NCBI GenBank assembly: GCA_947561715.1
Contig: OX387203.1
Coordinates: 10,850,001 to 10,914,000 of the forward strand
From: Ascidia mentula
Lineage: Eukaryota > Chordata > Ascidiacea > Phlebobranchia > Ascidiidae
Length of the DNA: 64,000 nucleotides
Direction of reading: 5' to 3'
In this document: positions 10,814-29,400 of the stretch, piece after piece
Layout: each line of letters begins with the position of its first letter
How positions within the stretch are numbered: the stretch's first letter is position 1
Translations under genes and position numbers: made by a program
Notes under the pieces: generated by a model
The model's database searches: none
What the model saw: the letters and a program-made list of their open reading frames with translations, nothing else
What the model was told of the DNA's origin: nothing

Positions 10814-13800
10814 TTAGTGACTGACCCATCCTGCAATGATCAGGGACATACTCATGATCATAAACCCCACACCGAGAATCACCAACATCATTGGCTAAAA
10901 AGAATATTAAAAACAACAGATTAAATATGGAAGCCATAATCTGCAATTCGACAGATTAAATGATATCAATAAAAATGCGTTTTATTGGGTATTTTCAGCG
11001 ATGGGGTTCAAATGTTTTAGAATCTGGTTCTGCCACTAGCAGCATACCATAGTAACCGCGGGAATACAATGCTCAAAGTGAAACATAGACCTACACACAC
11101 GCTTGTTAGCAACTAGAACAACCAGTTCGAGTAGGTTAATAAATTACAAGAACCGGTTTGCACAAACCGGCTGGATCCCACCGCTGATTATTTTGTTTAC
11201 CGTGATTAATAAATGAATTTAAGTATTCTTGCAAGTGTTTATACACAGTTTTCGCTACAGAAAAATGGTTTAAAATAAATTGAAATAATCTACAGACGGC
11301 CTGCCAACCTTTCAAGTGTTGCCGGCCACTTTTACACGAAGAAGGCAGCGATGGGATTCAGCCTGTTCGGACAGGTTCGTGCGAACAGGTTCTTGTAATT
11401 TTACGCGAACCGGTTGTTCCAGTTGTTAACAAGCGTAGGCTATGTGTGGGCCACAACCGTTTTTACCCAAGTTAAATACAAATCAAGTTTTCATTTTACA
11501 GATGCTTATTTTAGTTTACTTAAGTATTCGTACTATTCACGAAACGGAATACATATACCCTATCCAATTACAACTAACAAAAACGCAAAATAAAGTCCGA
11601 AACACCAGAATACGTCAGTAGATACGCACCACAATTTTTCTGGCTGACCGCATGCTACCAGGAGCTATTCGAAGGTAGAACAGCGAAGGTAGAATGATGA
11701 CCAACATCGAAGCACAAGTTGCACCAGCAAAGCCAAACACCTCCCGTATAGTTGGAACATAGATAACCAAAACGTTGGCTGCAAAGTGGGTGTTAGCGTT
11801 TCAATATAGATCGGACAACGTTTCCAATTGCATGCATACTTACTTATTGTAAGAAGTACGACCATTATCGTAAGATGACGAACCCAGGAAAATGGTTTGT
11901 TTTCAAAAAACAGTTCATTAATTGACTTCCTTGCCTGCAAAAATTACGCAAAATGGTCGATCAAGATTTGTGCAAAGATAACTTTAACAAAAAAGTATTT
12001 GCGATCATTATTCAAACATGTAAAGATGTAATAACTGCATATATTAAAACCTTTACGGTAAAGAAAACCAAACATCGCAGAAAAGGATTTACCTACCGGA
12101 TAATGCAACAGTGGCGCAGAAAATATAACACAAGTCAGCACCATTATTCTTGAGATCAAAATCACAGCATTTGTTGGATCGTATGCACTGTACATAAGCA
12201 GCAACTCCGGACCAACAGCATCTGTAATAATTAGCGTGCAATAAATCAAATCCTGTTGATTTAATGTGCAAATTACACTGGCACGTTCAATATTTGTGCA
12301 TCCACTTACTGTAAAAGGTTAAATATCCGAACAAGGATGAAAGAAAATACAAAATAAAGACGTTTCCAATGGAGATAACTGCAACTTTGTGCATTCGAGC
12401 CTTTGTTGGAAGATCAAGTTCCGTATAGATTGGAAGCACTGATGCGTGACATTGAAAAGCGAATACCATAGTAGGGATAGCGTAGGCACTCTGTATAAAC
12501 AATTAAACTGCATGTTAGAAACAAGTTTCGTTTGTCATATGTACAGTAAATCTAAACCACGTGTTTCTAGGTATTTCGGCAATCCTGTACAAAATAAATA
12601 AGGGAAAATATAATAGCATCGTTACGCAGCTGACGCTCTGATCTCGGGCTATAAACATGTATTTAATGATATATACAACATCTTTCAGTTTAGTTTTGTG
12701 TCAAATCCTTTAGTTTAAACATTGGCTGTGGAACGCATCTGCAAAGCGTGCTTATTGTTTTACGCCGACCAGCTGTTTTGAAATCTCAACATTATGATCA
12801 AAATTATCATGGTTGTGTTAGCTTGCAGTGTGTTATATGGGTTGATTTAAATTACCTGATATTACGTGATATAAAATTTATCCGTAAGACTTTTCGTTAT
12901 CTGAAAACCATTCGACTGAAAATTTGTTTACCTTTGAGTTCCACGTGAATGATTCCGCTTTACACACTTGATTATCCAAACCATGTTCGAATTCCAGGTA
13001 AATGTGTGAAGTGCGAGATTCGCACACATCGCTGTCGTTTCCATGCAACAAGCTTTCGGTGACGCTTGTTACAATATCCATCGTACTGTTCATAGTATCA
13101 CCATCTTAATGCAAATGATACAATTTAGAACTGACGCACAAACGGTGTTTTGCATTGAAAACTAAATTCACAAAAAACATCAAATTAGTCTATTATTTTT
13201 CACACCTCCGTCACTAGTGGTTATGTTGGACGTGGAATCAACTGTTTGTTCTCGTATAGGGCAAGGTATGATCCAATGCTCGGCAACTATCTATAAAGAA
13301 TGAAAACAGCATGGCAATATTTCTTTTGTACGCTCTCTTTCAGTTGGTTCGGTTCCCGGATACAACTGACATTTACGTTTTCCAGACATACATGGCGATA
13401 TGTGGGCTATTCCTGTAACTAAGTCAAGAGGTTTCGCAGTAGCCTTTTCTTTATGATATACATAAGAAACAAATTTGTTTCCGTCCCATAACTTTGAACA
13501 AACGCTAACCCATTTTTTTATGCATCAAAATATTTGCCCTACTGAGCACTCTCTTTTGGCATGTAGGAGATATTTGACACAATGCACGACTATACATCTA
13601 TCAGTTCTTCAAGGAAGTGCAGCTTCGCTTTTCCAAGTATTGATTATCTATACGTCCTCTAACAGTTAGAGGGAGTGTATCTTACATGTTATAGGAACCA
13701 CTTACCACCCCGGTAAAGAATATCATACACAGCATCGCAAAACCGCTCGTGTAGCCAAGAAAACCTATGTTCCTGGCGGCAGCCAGAGGCATGATGATAA

Positions 13801-16800
13801 CAACAGTCACAATAATGACAAGAATGTCCCCGTTCAAATACCAGTCCCTGCAAGTACATGGATCATGTAACCAGTGAGACTGACCTCATATCTTATTTTT
13901 TTTTTATTTTTTTATCTATGGTAGATTTTCGAAGTGTCACAAGTTTTTTGTGATATAAACAATTACAATGGCGTTGAAAGTAAACACAAATGTACAGATA
14001 TCGATTTTTTCATGCTTTGTTGCAAAACGTCACAACTGGCAAATTGTTATAAGTGAAACAGCTGCATTGTAACTTACATTGCACATTCATCGGAGTTGGT
14101 AAGTACTCTCATTACTTCCGGCAATTCATACTTGACTATAAACAGGAAACTACACATTGCTGTAGAACAACAAAATGTATTTGGGTTTTAAAGGATTCCT
14201 AAAGAATTCGTAGGTAGAATTGCGGTGCCAAAAAATACAGTTGTCAAGTATCGCCACATGTCTCTAAACAGTTGTGTGTTACAAGTAATTTGATTCTGTT
14301 TAGTCTCTGGTGGCCGCAATTTGATGCCAGAGCGCAGATAGAATCAAGAAACTCGAATGTTAAGGTCAGGTTTAAAACATTACCCGAACAAGTTTACAGA
14401 AATTGTTCCCAACCAATGAACTAAAACCAATATTCACCAAAACCGCACACATTTCGATGCAAAATCTCTATATAATAAACCGAAAACAAAATAACATCAG
14501 TGAAGTTAATGCAGATACTGATCATTATTAGTTCAATTGCTTTCGCAAAAATCAGTTTGGAAAATGTTCCTTGACCACAAAATACTAGAAACAAACTTTG
14601 TGATAACTAACCTCCCATTGTATGCACGAAAATATTGACCACAGTGAGGACTTTGCCGAAAAAACCAAACGCGGCTTTTCCAATAGCTTCATATGAGGAC
14701 TCCCCGGTGTAATCGCACATTGCCAACAGCATGCGAATACTGTTGAACGCCAGGGCGGCAACGGCTACCAACATGATCCTACCAAAGCAAAACTTCGTCA
14801 GATGTTGCATTTGTAAATTTGTAAATTACTTTTGCAGTCTTGTATATAGACCAATAGTTATTGAACTGTGCGTCGCGCACGCCCCAGTGCGTTGTTTGAA
14901 TTTTCAAACCATTTAAAACAAACAAATTCTAATGTTTTGAACAAATCAAATAACAAGGTAAGTCTGCCAGTGAAAACTGTCAACATAGAGAAAACCGTTC
15001 AAATACGTTTATAAGTAACTCATAATTGCCGTGAATGTTCCTGAGTTCGTCTCACGCAAAAATCTTTGAACCACTGTTGCGTAGACGGTTGTAATCGTTT
15101 TGAAAACATTAAAACATAAGTTTTTGTTAATAGCTTAAAACTTTTTTACTTACGTAAACAAAGCAATTCCAAGGTTAGCGACTGCATTTGCCAAACCCAG
15201 GATTCCTGAACCGAGAATTGCGTTCATCAGATTGAAGATGCAAAGTGGAATGGACGCAGTTTTGCCTTCATACTGACTCATACGACGCTCCCGAAGCACC
15301 GATATGTCGGCTTTGCTCAGCCGCCCTCGGGAATAGGAACTGTGCCAAAATTGCAATTAAGGGTTAATTAAAGAAAAATCAAAATGTTTGCATCAATTTT
15401 CAAGAAGTTGGTCGGTCGGTATTTTACCAGGTATAGATGTTTGCTTAAATGTGAAACATCACACTTCGCACATTTGAAGCTGTGACACTACAAAAGCTCA
15501 AGTAATGAAGATAAGGAAGCATGACAATCAACTGCTTAAAATTATCAATTACCGAAACCAAAAAGTGTTTTTTTATTCTCGAAAATTTTTTAGACCGAAA
15601 CCCTTATGTGTAACCGCCGTGCTAAAAAAGGGTAAAAATTATCGTTTATTGTAAATTGGTGGCGTGCGTGACCAAGAGTGTTTGTTTAGTTGGACAGGAA
15701 ATGGGTAATATGGTATCCACGAAAAACATGTTTACTATCGCATTCCCGGACGCAAGCGCTAGAAAATGAAGCGATATAAGCAGTGTGCTAGTGATCACGT
15801 ATAACTAAATGATAAGTGTAGTTTATTTCAAGATGTAGGTTGTAATTTGTGTGCAACTAAAGTTTTGTATACTTCCAACTTTCTAACTCAAATGTCAAGA
15901 CCTGTTATGTTTTATCTAACAGGATATTTCAAAAATGTTTTTAGGGATTTGCAACCACCTATAACAAATTGCACCCATTTTAACAATACAACGTAGATAT
16001 CGCATTGCGCAGCAATTTATTGCGTTTTGCGGTGGTAATTCGTGTGATAATTAAACATTAACAAGGCAATATAGCCAGGATTACGGACTGAATGGCTTCA
16101 AGCACATGGTTTTGTCAGAAACCTTACAAAAGCAAGCAGCTGTGACGATCAGTACCACGCAAAAGCCTTCCCCGTTGTGTATGAACAGCACACAATCGAT
16201 TCGCAGCAAACAAATATTATTCGTTTGCCTAAGTGTTTGCACCCTTCCAGCTAAGAAAGGCGGTTTTAAACCGGTGTAACTAGTTTCACGGTGTGTGTTG
16301 TAACGCTACACGTTTCCCGCAGAATTCTCGATAAACGCTGTCTAAGACAAGTTTTCCGGTAACCAACCGATTGGTATGCAGCGTGTAAAACTCTATAAGG
16401 ATGCCACAATGGAACGGCATTGTATAACCCAACTTCCTTTTCATTCGTTCCCAGCAGTAACGGTGTAGGTTTCACCGCTTTGACGAGGAAATTTTGATAA
16501 GCGAATAGGAATAGAGGATTTTGTGGGCGTATTTAAAGCAGAATACCACGCGTCGTGGCATCCACTTGTTCCGCTTGAGTAAGCATGTAAAAAGACGTGC
16601 TTTTTGTCCGTAGACTCATGAATGGCCTCGCCTTGAATGGCGAAGTAAGATTTGTAATATTGCATCATGGCCCACGAACCACACTTCACTTTAACTTGAA
16701 ATGGATGAAAAGTAGAACACAAGATAATACACAACACTTTTGAAGAATATACAACAAATGTTGCTTTAAACCGCCTTTTACAAAACTATTTTAATTAGTA

Positions 16801-16852
16801 GTATATTTACAAGTACATACCCTGATTTCGGCTTTAGTTCGATGTCGCTCAT
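10814..16852 (-). CDS. SLC38A6: Sodium-coupled neutral amino acid transporter, SLC38A6 type
   Basis: Plasma-membrane amino-acid transporter of the AAAP/SLC38 superfamily. Twelve exons close perfectly to 497 aa: 16852-16821, 15339-15154, 14778-14612, 14159-14078, 13847-13706, 13290-13206, 13104-12932, 12490-12310, 12221-12097, 11934-11844, 11778-11630 and 10894-10814. TM1 CIFNLMNAILGSGILGLANA matches human SLC38A6 CVFNLMNAIMGSGILGLAYV; other matched blocks are VHTMGAMCSFLFIVKYELPE, DWYLNGDILVIIVTV, NIGFLGYTSGF, HWIIPCPIREQ, SAYAIPTMVFAFQCHASVLP, LFGYLTFY, APLLHYPARKS and KPFSWVRHLTI. Eleven TM segments are expected; the extracellular loop in exons 6-7 (NITTSDG, MNSTMD) carries N-glycosylation sites as in the family. 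The 1.5-kb first intron holds an unexplained open frame (16441-16737). Confidence 0.95.
10996..11186. mobile_element. hAT-like MITE in SLC38A6 last intron
   Basis: 191-bp non-coding element bounded by inverted ends: CAGCGATGGGGTTCA at the left and the reverse complement of CAGCGGTGGGATCCA at the right. The flanking 8-mers GGTATTTT and ATTATTTT agree at six positions, as expected for an aged 8-bp target duplication. CAG..CTG termini with 8-bp duplications are typical of hAT DNA transposons. No coding capacity. Confidence 0.55.
11346..11450. mobile_element. Second, inverted partial copy of the hAT-like MITE
   Basis: Starts CAGCGATGGGATTCAGCC and is roughly the reverse complement of 11083-11186 over about 100 bp, including the shared ACAAGAACC/GGTTCTTGT and CGCTTGTTA/TAACAAGCG blocks. 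The far terminus is missing. Together the two copies give the intron a foldback of about 100-bp arms separated by 160 bp. Confidence 0.55.
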
Positions 16853-17969
16853 TTTTCTGTCTGGTGTTGAAACTTTAGTAAATTTCCTTTGCAGATCACA
16901 GTGCAATTGATTAAGTTGAAATGTTAGTATTTGCTACAAATCAAATAGACGAAGAATATCAAAACTGTCTGCTGTGCTTCAAACTGAGTCTAAACAAATT
17001 GAAACAAGCCTCCGGCACTGCCTTTTGCGTAGTCCGAAGAATCCTTCCTCCATAGTAATCTGTGTGGGGACTTTTGGACTCGCCAGTGGTCTGGTATAAT
17101 TACTGCAATATCCTGTCAACTTGCAACACAGGCAAGCACTGCAAAAACGACAATTCAGCGAAAATAAAGCTGTATAAGAATGGACGAATATTGCAACTAA
17201 GCATAGTTTCAAAATGCACCGACCTAAAATGGCACGAGCTGAATGACTTCCGCTGTAAACTGCTGCGATATCGGCGTGCCCGCCTGATGAAGAACACAGT
17301 TCAAAACCAGACCAACAGACATTCCCTTCTCTATGTCGTCTGTAAAGTTACGCTGCTCGGTTCGAAGTAATTGGCCAAAAAAAACGTTACCAAAAATACA
17401 AGTTTACAACGAAACACCCATCGCATAATTCTGGTGTCTAACTAACACTATTATTGTTAAATTTTTGTCAAAACTTTTCACTTGTCTAAGGACGTAAAAC
17501 TAGTTACTTGTCAATTTTTATACTTTTACACTAAAAATATTGATTTTGTGGCGACCGAACTGTAGTGATATTAAAACAAGCGCAAATAATTGAAAACAAG
17601 TTTTTACTGATGAAGCATTAAATAAAAAAAATATTTGTAACTAGTCGGTAGGTGTCGGTAAAGCACTTGCAACCATGGCAACAATCAGTAGCTAACATTT
17701 TTTTTCATTGTATGCTTCGTGCAAGTATTGTCTTATAATTGTGGTCACAAATATTCTACTAAAAGAACCTTAGCGTTAACCTTCAAAGAGGATAACAAAA
17801 TGGGTGTAATATATAACAAAATATATTTTTACAGTCAGGCAACTGTGTAATGATTTAACTTTCATTGCTTCAGAAAATAGCATGTGTCAAACAGCAAGTA
17901 AAATAAAATTACTGGGATTTTTGACTTGGACATAATTTAGTCTGGGAAGGGGTTGATACAATAAATGCT
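16853..17969. other. Divergent spacer with a coding-looking patch
   Basis: Between the SLC38A6 start (-) and the IQCA1 start (+), so it must hold both promoters. The part 16979-17390 is GC-richer than its surroundings and has open frames on both strands: minus-strand stretches begin with hydrophobic, signal-like leaders (MRWVFRCKLVFLVTFF near 17390; MKLCLVAIFVHSYTALFS at 17212, followed by a cysteine-rich stretch), and a 102-codon + strand frame lacks an ATG. No family is recognised and no consistent exon chain could be built. Confidence 0.4.
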
Positions 17970-23944
<5,975 letters not shown>

Positions 23945-23953
23945 TTTCAATGA

Positions 23954-23959
23954 AATAAA
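23954..23959 (+). terminator. Candidate poly(A) signal of IQCA1
   Basis: AATAAA ten bases past the IQCA1 stop codon, the first such hexamer in the 3' flank. Confidence 0.5.
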
Positions 23960-24494
23960 TTCTGTTTTTACAACTGCGTGCGATAGAATGTCTATATCTA
24001 ACTGTGTTAATAAACCTACTTTTTGAATTCTTTTTATTCTCATGTGGGAAATATGGCAACTACGGGAAGCTGGAAGCTAACAGCGTTTGTGAAAAATACG
24101 TGCGTATAAAAGCAATAAACACAATTCAAAATATTAGAAACTACGAAATAATGTTTATTAATTAGCTCACAATTGTTTCTTCGTTGTTCAGAACTTAACA
24201 CAAACCAATGAGTTTAAATAACCGCTGTATCAATAAATACAAAGCAAAGGATACCCTCAAATGCGACAAGGCATCTCAAAAGGGGTATTGTCAAATGCAA
24301 CATGCCTGTAGATGTCAACGTTAGATAAAGGGTTTCTGACACGCTAACGGAACTTTCAGGGGTATTGAAAAATTGTTTCGAAGGTAGGGCACATCAATTC
24401 ATTCTGCACTGTGTTATGCAGGTAAGAAGCATGAATTTCGCGTTGCAAAGTACAGAACTCTTTGGGATAATGCGTTTCGTGCAGGTGTGAGAAT
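23960..24494. other. Convergent spacer between IQCA1 and EVX
   Basis: About 530 bp between two convergent stop codons. A TTTATT (poly(A) signal on the minus strand) at 24154-24159 could serve EVX. No other feature seen. Confidence 0.5.
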
Positions 24495-26477
24495 TCACGA
24501 AGGCGGTGAAGCACCCAGAGCAGGAAAATGGCCGGTGTTGGCGAACACAGTGCAAGCAGCATGGGGAGGGAAAATGGCGCTTGGAAATTGACTTGTGGGA
24601 GCGTGGATCGAGCGGCTTAGCGATGCAATAAGTGATAAAGGATGACTTCTCATCGGTTGGCTGCTGGATACATCAATGGGCCAGTGGGCCTCCACCGGAA
24701 AACCTGTGTGCAAAGGAAACGTAGGAATTCGTAGAGGCGAAAGTGACTCTTGTTCATTGCGAACGTCGAGGTGGTTTCGCATTTGCTTTCCTATCCAGTA
24801 TCCTTCATCGGGTCGACTTTTATAGTCGAAACCGAGAGGTCTGCTTCTATCGGTCACAAGGTCATGTTTGACTTTGCACTTGTTGGCTCTACATTCATAC
24901 ATTGAGTCGCTGGTGGTCGCACGCAAATCTCGTGGATCGGAATTTGCTGAAATGCAAACAATAATGTGTTCTGGAATGAATCTTAGGATACATGCCCTGT
25001 CCCCATAATTCCATAACCATATTCTCAAATGAATCGGATTAATTCAAAACAAAGCCAACTGCAGAAATTTTTAACATTCGTGTAAAATAACTTATATGAA
25101 AGAAATGTTATTTTCGCATCGCTATATGCGTTTGATAGTCAACGGCATTAAAATTTATTTGTGTGTCGGATTCTCCTACTCAGTGGTTATCGCTTGTGAT
25201 GTGCGAGGGTATTTTGCTTCGTGCGATTACCTTCCTTTCCTGCTTCTTGGTGTTGCCATGGCAGCATGGGGTTCGTAGGAAAAGCTCGATACCTTGCAAA
25301 TTGTGAGAGAAACATTGCATACAATGAAGGATCAAATGGAAAAGGCCATGTTTGACGTTGCCGTTTATCTTTCATTCGTCGATTTTGAAACCAAACCTAT
25401 AGCAACAATTACACGAGTAATTAAAACGGTGAATTGCAAATGGTGACACATGTTTTGACCTATTAGGTATCAGTGCGGCAAATGATTTAGGACTGTCCGG
25501 GCCAAGCGAAGACGAATCTCCCCTCATGAGACATTATGCAATTTACTCATTATTAATTTTTTATGTTGCTTTTAGCGACGTATTGTTGTATGTTTTTTAA
25601 ATACACACTTATCATTTTAAAAAATGTGTGGTCTATTTGACAGTTTGCTGTCATTTTAACAGTTGGGAATTTATCTGAAATCTAATTTGAACCTAACATC
25701 CATTACTTGTATCAAATTTTGCGTAACGAAAGCATACTTTTTTTTGCATAAAAATTTTCGGTAATAAAAGAAATAAAGATAAACCGTAATTATAATGGTC
25801 GCAATAAAGCTTTTCGTTAAAACCATTTATTTAAGAACCTTTATTGTAGATTCAGGTAAATGAAGTTCTTTAGCAAGTTCACATCTTCTTGGCCTGGAGA
25901 CATAATTTTCGTTTTGAAATTCGGTTTCAAGCGAAGCGATTTGTTCTCGTGTAAATGCTGTTCGATATCTTCTCACTGCAGTCGGATCCAACATCGCCTG
26001 CAAATGTGTCATATAAGTTAGTCTAATTTCAAGAGTGGACATTTATTAGAAGAGTTTGCATCATTTATTCAAAACATCAGAAAGTGTATCATGTTTACTA
26101 TTTGTTCACTAAATGCTCACATTTCAAAAAGCGCAAAAAATACAAAATGGCGGAGACATATTATTAAACGATAAATTTAAATACAAATGTTACGTTCGAA
26201 TTTTTCGATTCGATTCCTTTCAAAGATGCCGCGTTTTCGTTATCTTCGTTGTGACAGTTTTCGTCGGCGACCAATCCTACAAAACAAGTGCACAATTCAA
26301 TTTTACTACATTTTTTTACAAACCGTAACTATTTTTGGTATGAAAGACGTATTTTCTAATTTACTTTTAGATCTTACTAGTAATAATATTAATATTGAAC
26401 AGATAAGTTTCTTTACAATACATACCTGAATTAATCGGATTATTGTCATCACGGCCAAATGAGTTGTACGTCGACAT
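24495..26477 (-). CDS. EVX: Even-skipped-family homeobox transcription factor
   Basis: DNA-binding developmental regulator of the Evx/even-skipped family. Five exons (26477-26426, 26276-26194, 25997-25839, 25396-25231, 24946-24495) close to 303 aa. The homeodomain is split between exons 3 and 4: [40 protein letters not shown], then [31 protein letters not shown] plus [12 protein letters not shown] and the intron before VWFQ are hallmarks of Evx genes; helix 3 has Gln at position 50 and Asn at 51. [13 protein letters not shown] resembles the conserved segment just after the vertebrate Evx homeodomain. The N-terminus is short and acidic (about 44 residues). The last exon adds 150 residues rich in Ser/Pro/His without a known domain; if exon 4 were not spliced at GAAG/GTAATC the protein would stop at 25187. 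No Hox gene lies within the window. Confidence 0.93.
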
Positions 26478-29400
26478 GCTTTAGCAAGTTACTACTTTGT
26501 TATGCTTAAAACCTGGTACCTAAGTATAAATATGACTTATCACATGATAGTAACCGCAATCAATGGCGCTGATAACAATTATCGTTTAATTCTATACAAG
26601 AACAATAATTTCCATCCCCAAATAAATTTGAAAATACCACGGATAGTTCAATACGTAAATAAACAAGAGTCTGCACGTAGGTTGTATCTATGAGTCACCC
26701 ATATCTTCTGTGCACCCCTCATGGCTGTCAAAACTAACTGATGTGCTTTTCGGCGGTCATTGCATCTAAAGGGCTCAGATTCTGATATCGTAAAACTATT
26801 AATTTGTATTTTATCATAAAGTTCACTAGCCTCCTAGGCGCCGTCTAGAACATGGAAATATAACGTAGTTTTAGAGAGAAAAAAGCTACATAAAACGTGT
26901 CATTTGTATTCACTTCTTGTAAAAGTATTTGTGGGTAATGAAGCGCTTCCACCAGCGGCAGAGGGTGCCGACATAGACCCGCTATAAACATTTTATGATC
27001 GTTCGAACCTCCACCGACTACTTGCGGCAGCAAAAATGAAAATCAATCATTGTATTACAAATGAATCGCAGAATGATATGAAACTGAAACGTTAAAAGTA
27101 GCAGTAAATCGTACGTCGCGACATGTAGGCGCCGTAGCCATTAGCTCAAAAGGAACGACAGTCATAACTACGGTCATAATTTCGCAAGAGAGACAGTCCA
27201 ATGTGCTACCAGAATAGGGTCTTTTGAAAGTGGATTTTGTAGATCTGTAGTTAAACGATGTTTGCTGTTTCCTGCGTTAAAGGCCTTGTTTTCCCAAGAA
27301 CTGTTACGCCACCAACGCAATGACTAAACAAGATACAACTGGATAACAAAATACAGGTTTTCTGTCACTTCAGAACAAAAATAATAATTTTGCATTTATC
27401 CGAACAAACTGATCCAATTAATTCTAACAGACGGTTAAATCACAAGCTGTAGATTGTGATACCTGATGCGTGCTTTGCCACAGGGTAGCTGTATATGTCG
27501 AAATTAAACGTAAGCTAGGTGTTAGAACAAATTTTCCATCAAAAACTTTCGTAGATAAGAACATGCTTATTTCTGGACTGATTGTTACATGCATGAAAGC
27601 AAGTTACTTACTTAAACATATGCGCAATATACCTCTCCTTGCAAGTCTATAGCGCTAATGTGAGTTCGACAGAATTTGAATAAAAACCTAAAACTGCAAA
27701 CATCTGTCGCTTGTTTTCTTATCACGCTTAATGTGTTTTCCTCCTTTTTGTTACGTCACTAATGCCACATTGTCAGTCGTTATCTAATCGGTAGCGTTTA
27801 AACTGAAGTCATTATGCAGCTAAAAAGGACTGGGATTTACCCCAGTTTACTATCTGGCCAATTGTCCGCGAAAACCTGTAATGTCGGTTTTACTTGCGTT
27901 TAATATGGCAACAATAAAACTAAAAGGTTCTTTCACAACGAGATTTTAACACGTAGTAGGATTTGAGAATTGTCCTAGTACAAACTTTGCCTTGAACATA
28001 CTTAAACATGTGCCAGCATCGAATGTGTGCTAAATCGTATCACAACATATGCTAACACATTGTTTTGATTTTCTTTGTGAACATTTCGAATATACAAAAC
28101 AAACACAGGTAAACCAGGGCTTCCAGAACTTGAGGACTGCAACGATATGGCAGAAAAATAACGTAGTGCAAACAGTAACCTACGCACACTGTTCAATAAA
28201 TTACAGCAGTGATGGGTAAACATTGCAACAATTAATGGTTGCAGCCTTATTAAATCACTTGAAAGTTGTTTGCAATCTTATCCCTTGTCCATGACTTCTT
28301 ATTTAAGATCGCCAATTAAGTTGCTGCTCTAATAAGAAAATATCAACCGTTCTTCAAGCGTAAAAGAACTTTCGTGAAGTGTAGATTAGTGTGTGTGATG
28401 AAAAATAAAGTACAATTACAATACAAAATAACCTTGAGTCAAACGCATTTATACGCAGTAAAGTTTCCACCTGTGTCACGCACAACAAGTGGCGTTAGAA
28501 AAGGTCGATTTCGGAATGGTGAAGTTTCCACCTGTGTCACGCACAACAAGTGGCGTGAGAAAAGGTCGATTTCGGAATGAAAATATTGAATGTTGTAAAA
28601 TAAATTAAGCTTACGATAAAGTTTATTTTAGTGATTAAACAATCAACTTGAATTAGGTGACTAACTTAAAATTCAAGTAAAGTTATAAGTTTTAAATTAA
28701 ACTAGATTGTTGATTACAGATCAGGGCTAAATGTTGACTATGACTTAAGAAATTGTCTGTCACCAATAGCTGATAGATCTGCAGTATAACGAAGCAATAC
28801 CGTACTTCCAATTAATACTCTTATTTTGTTTGTTTTTATGATAACCTATCACGCCGATTAGGCAAAAAAAATGATGTGACATAAGATTGGGGGTCTGAGA
28901 AAAAACAGATTCACAAATAGGGGTCCACGGCCAAAAAAGTTAGGGAAACCCTGCCCTAAAGAAATACATTATAAACACGTAGCATCCTGAAAAGAAAGAT
29001 GAAACTTGCAAAATTTTGCAAACGAAAATGAGTGAAATACGTCTTACTTACTCTTATACGGTAAATTATTCATCGTATCTTGTATGTATGCATGATTCAT
29101 TTCTTTCCGATTTGACTTCGTGGGAAGCAATGCGTTTTAGTGACATCACGCGTCTATGTGACAATGTATTACTGACATAGTTTGCTAAAATGATTTCCGC
29201 GTAAATTGTTGCCCCAACTGCACAGACAAGTGTATGAAAAGATTTTATTTGAGAGGCATGAACGTACGAAAATGTTTCTTGTTTAAGTTGAAAACAAGTA
29301 GTCGAGCTGAAAATGTTGAGTTGTTTTGTTAGCCAAAATGCTGTACTGTTTATATAACTATGGAAGCATTATATTACTGTGTAAACGAAGTTTATATAAT

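Noticed and set aside
15220-15235. Minus-strand CTGATGA word in SLC38A6 exon 2
   Set aside because: Coding sequence; no GAAA and no stems follow.
25187-25230. EVX ending at 25187
   Set aside because: A GTAATC donor at 25230 and an in-phase acceptor at 24947 open a 150-residue last exon; preferred but not proven.
28700-28965. Complete hAT-like element
   Set aside because: The right part ends like one (GTTAGGGAAACCCTGC), but no matching left end was found.
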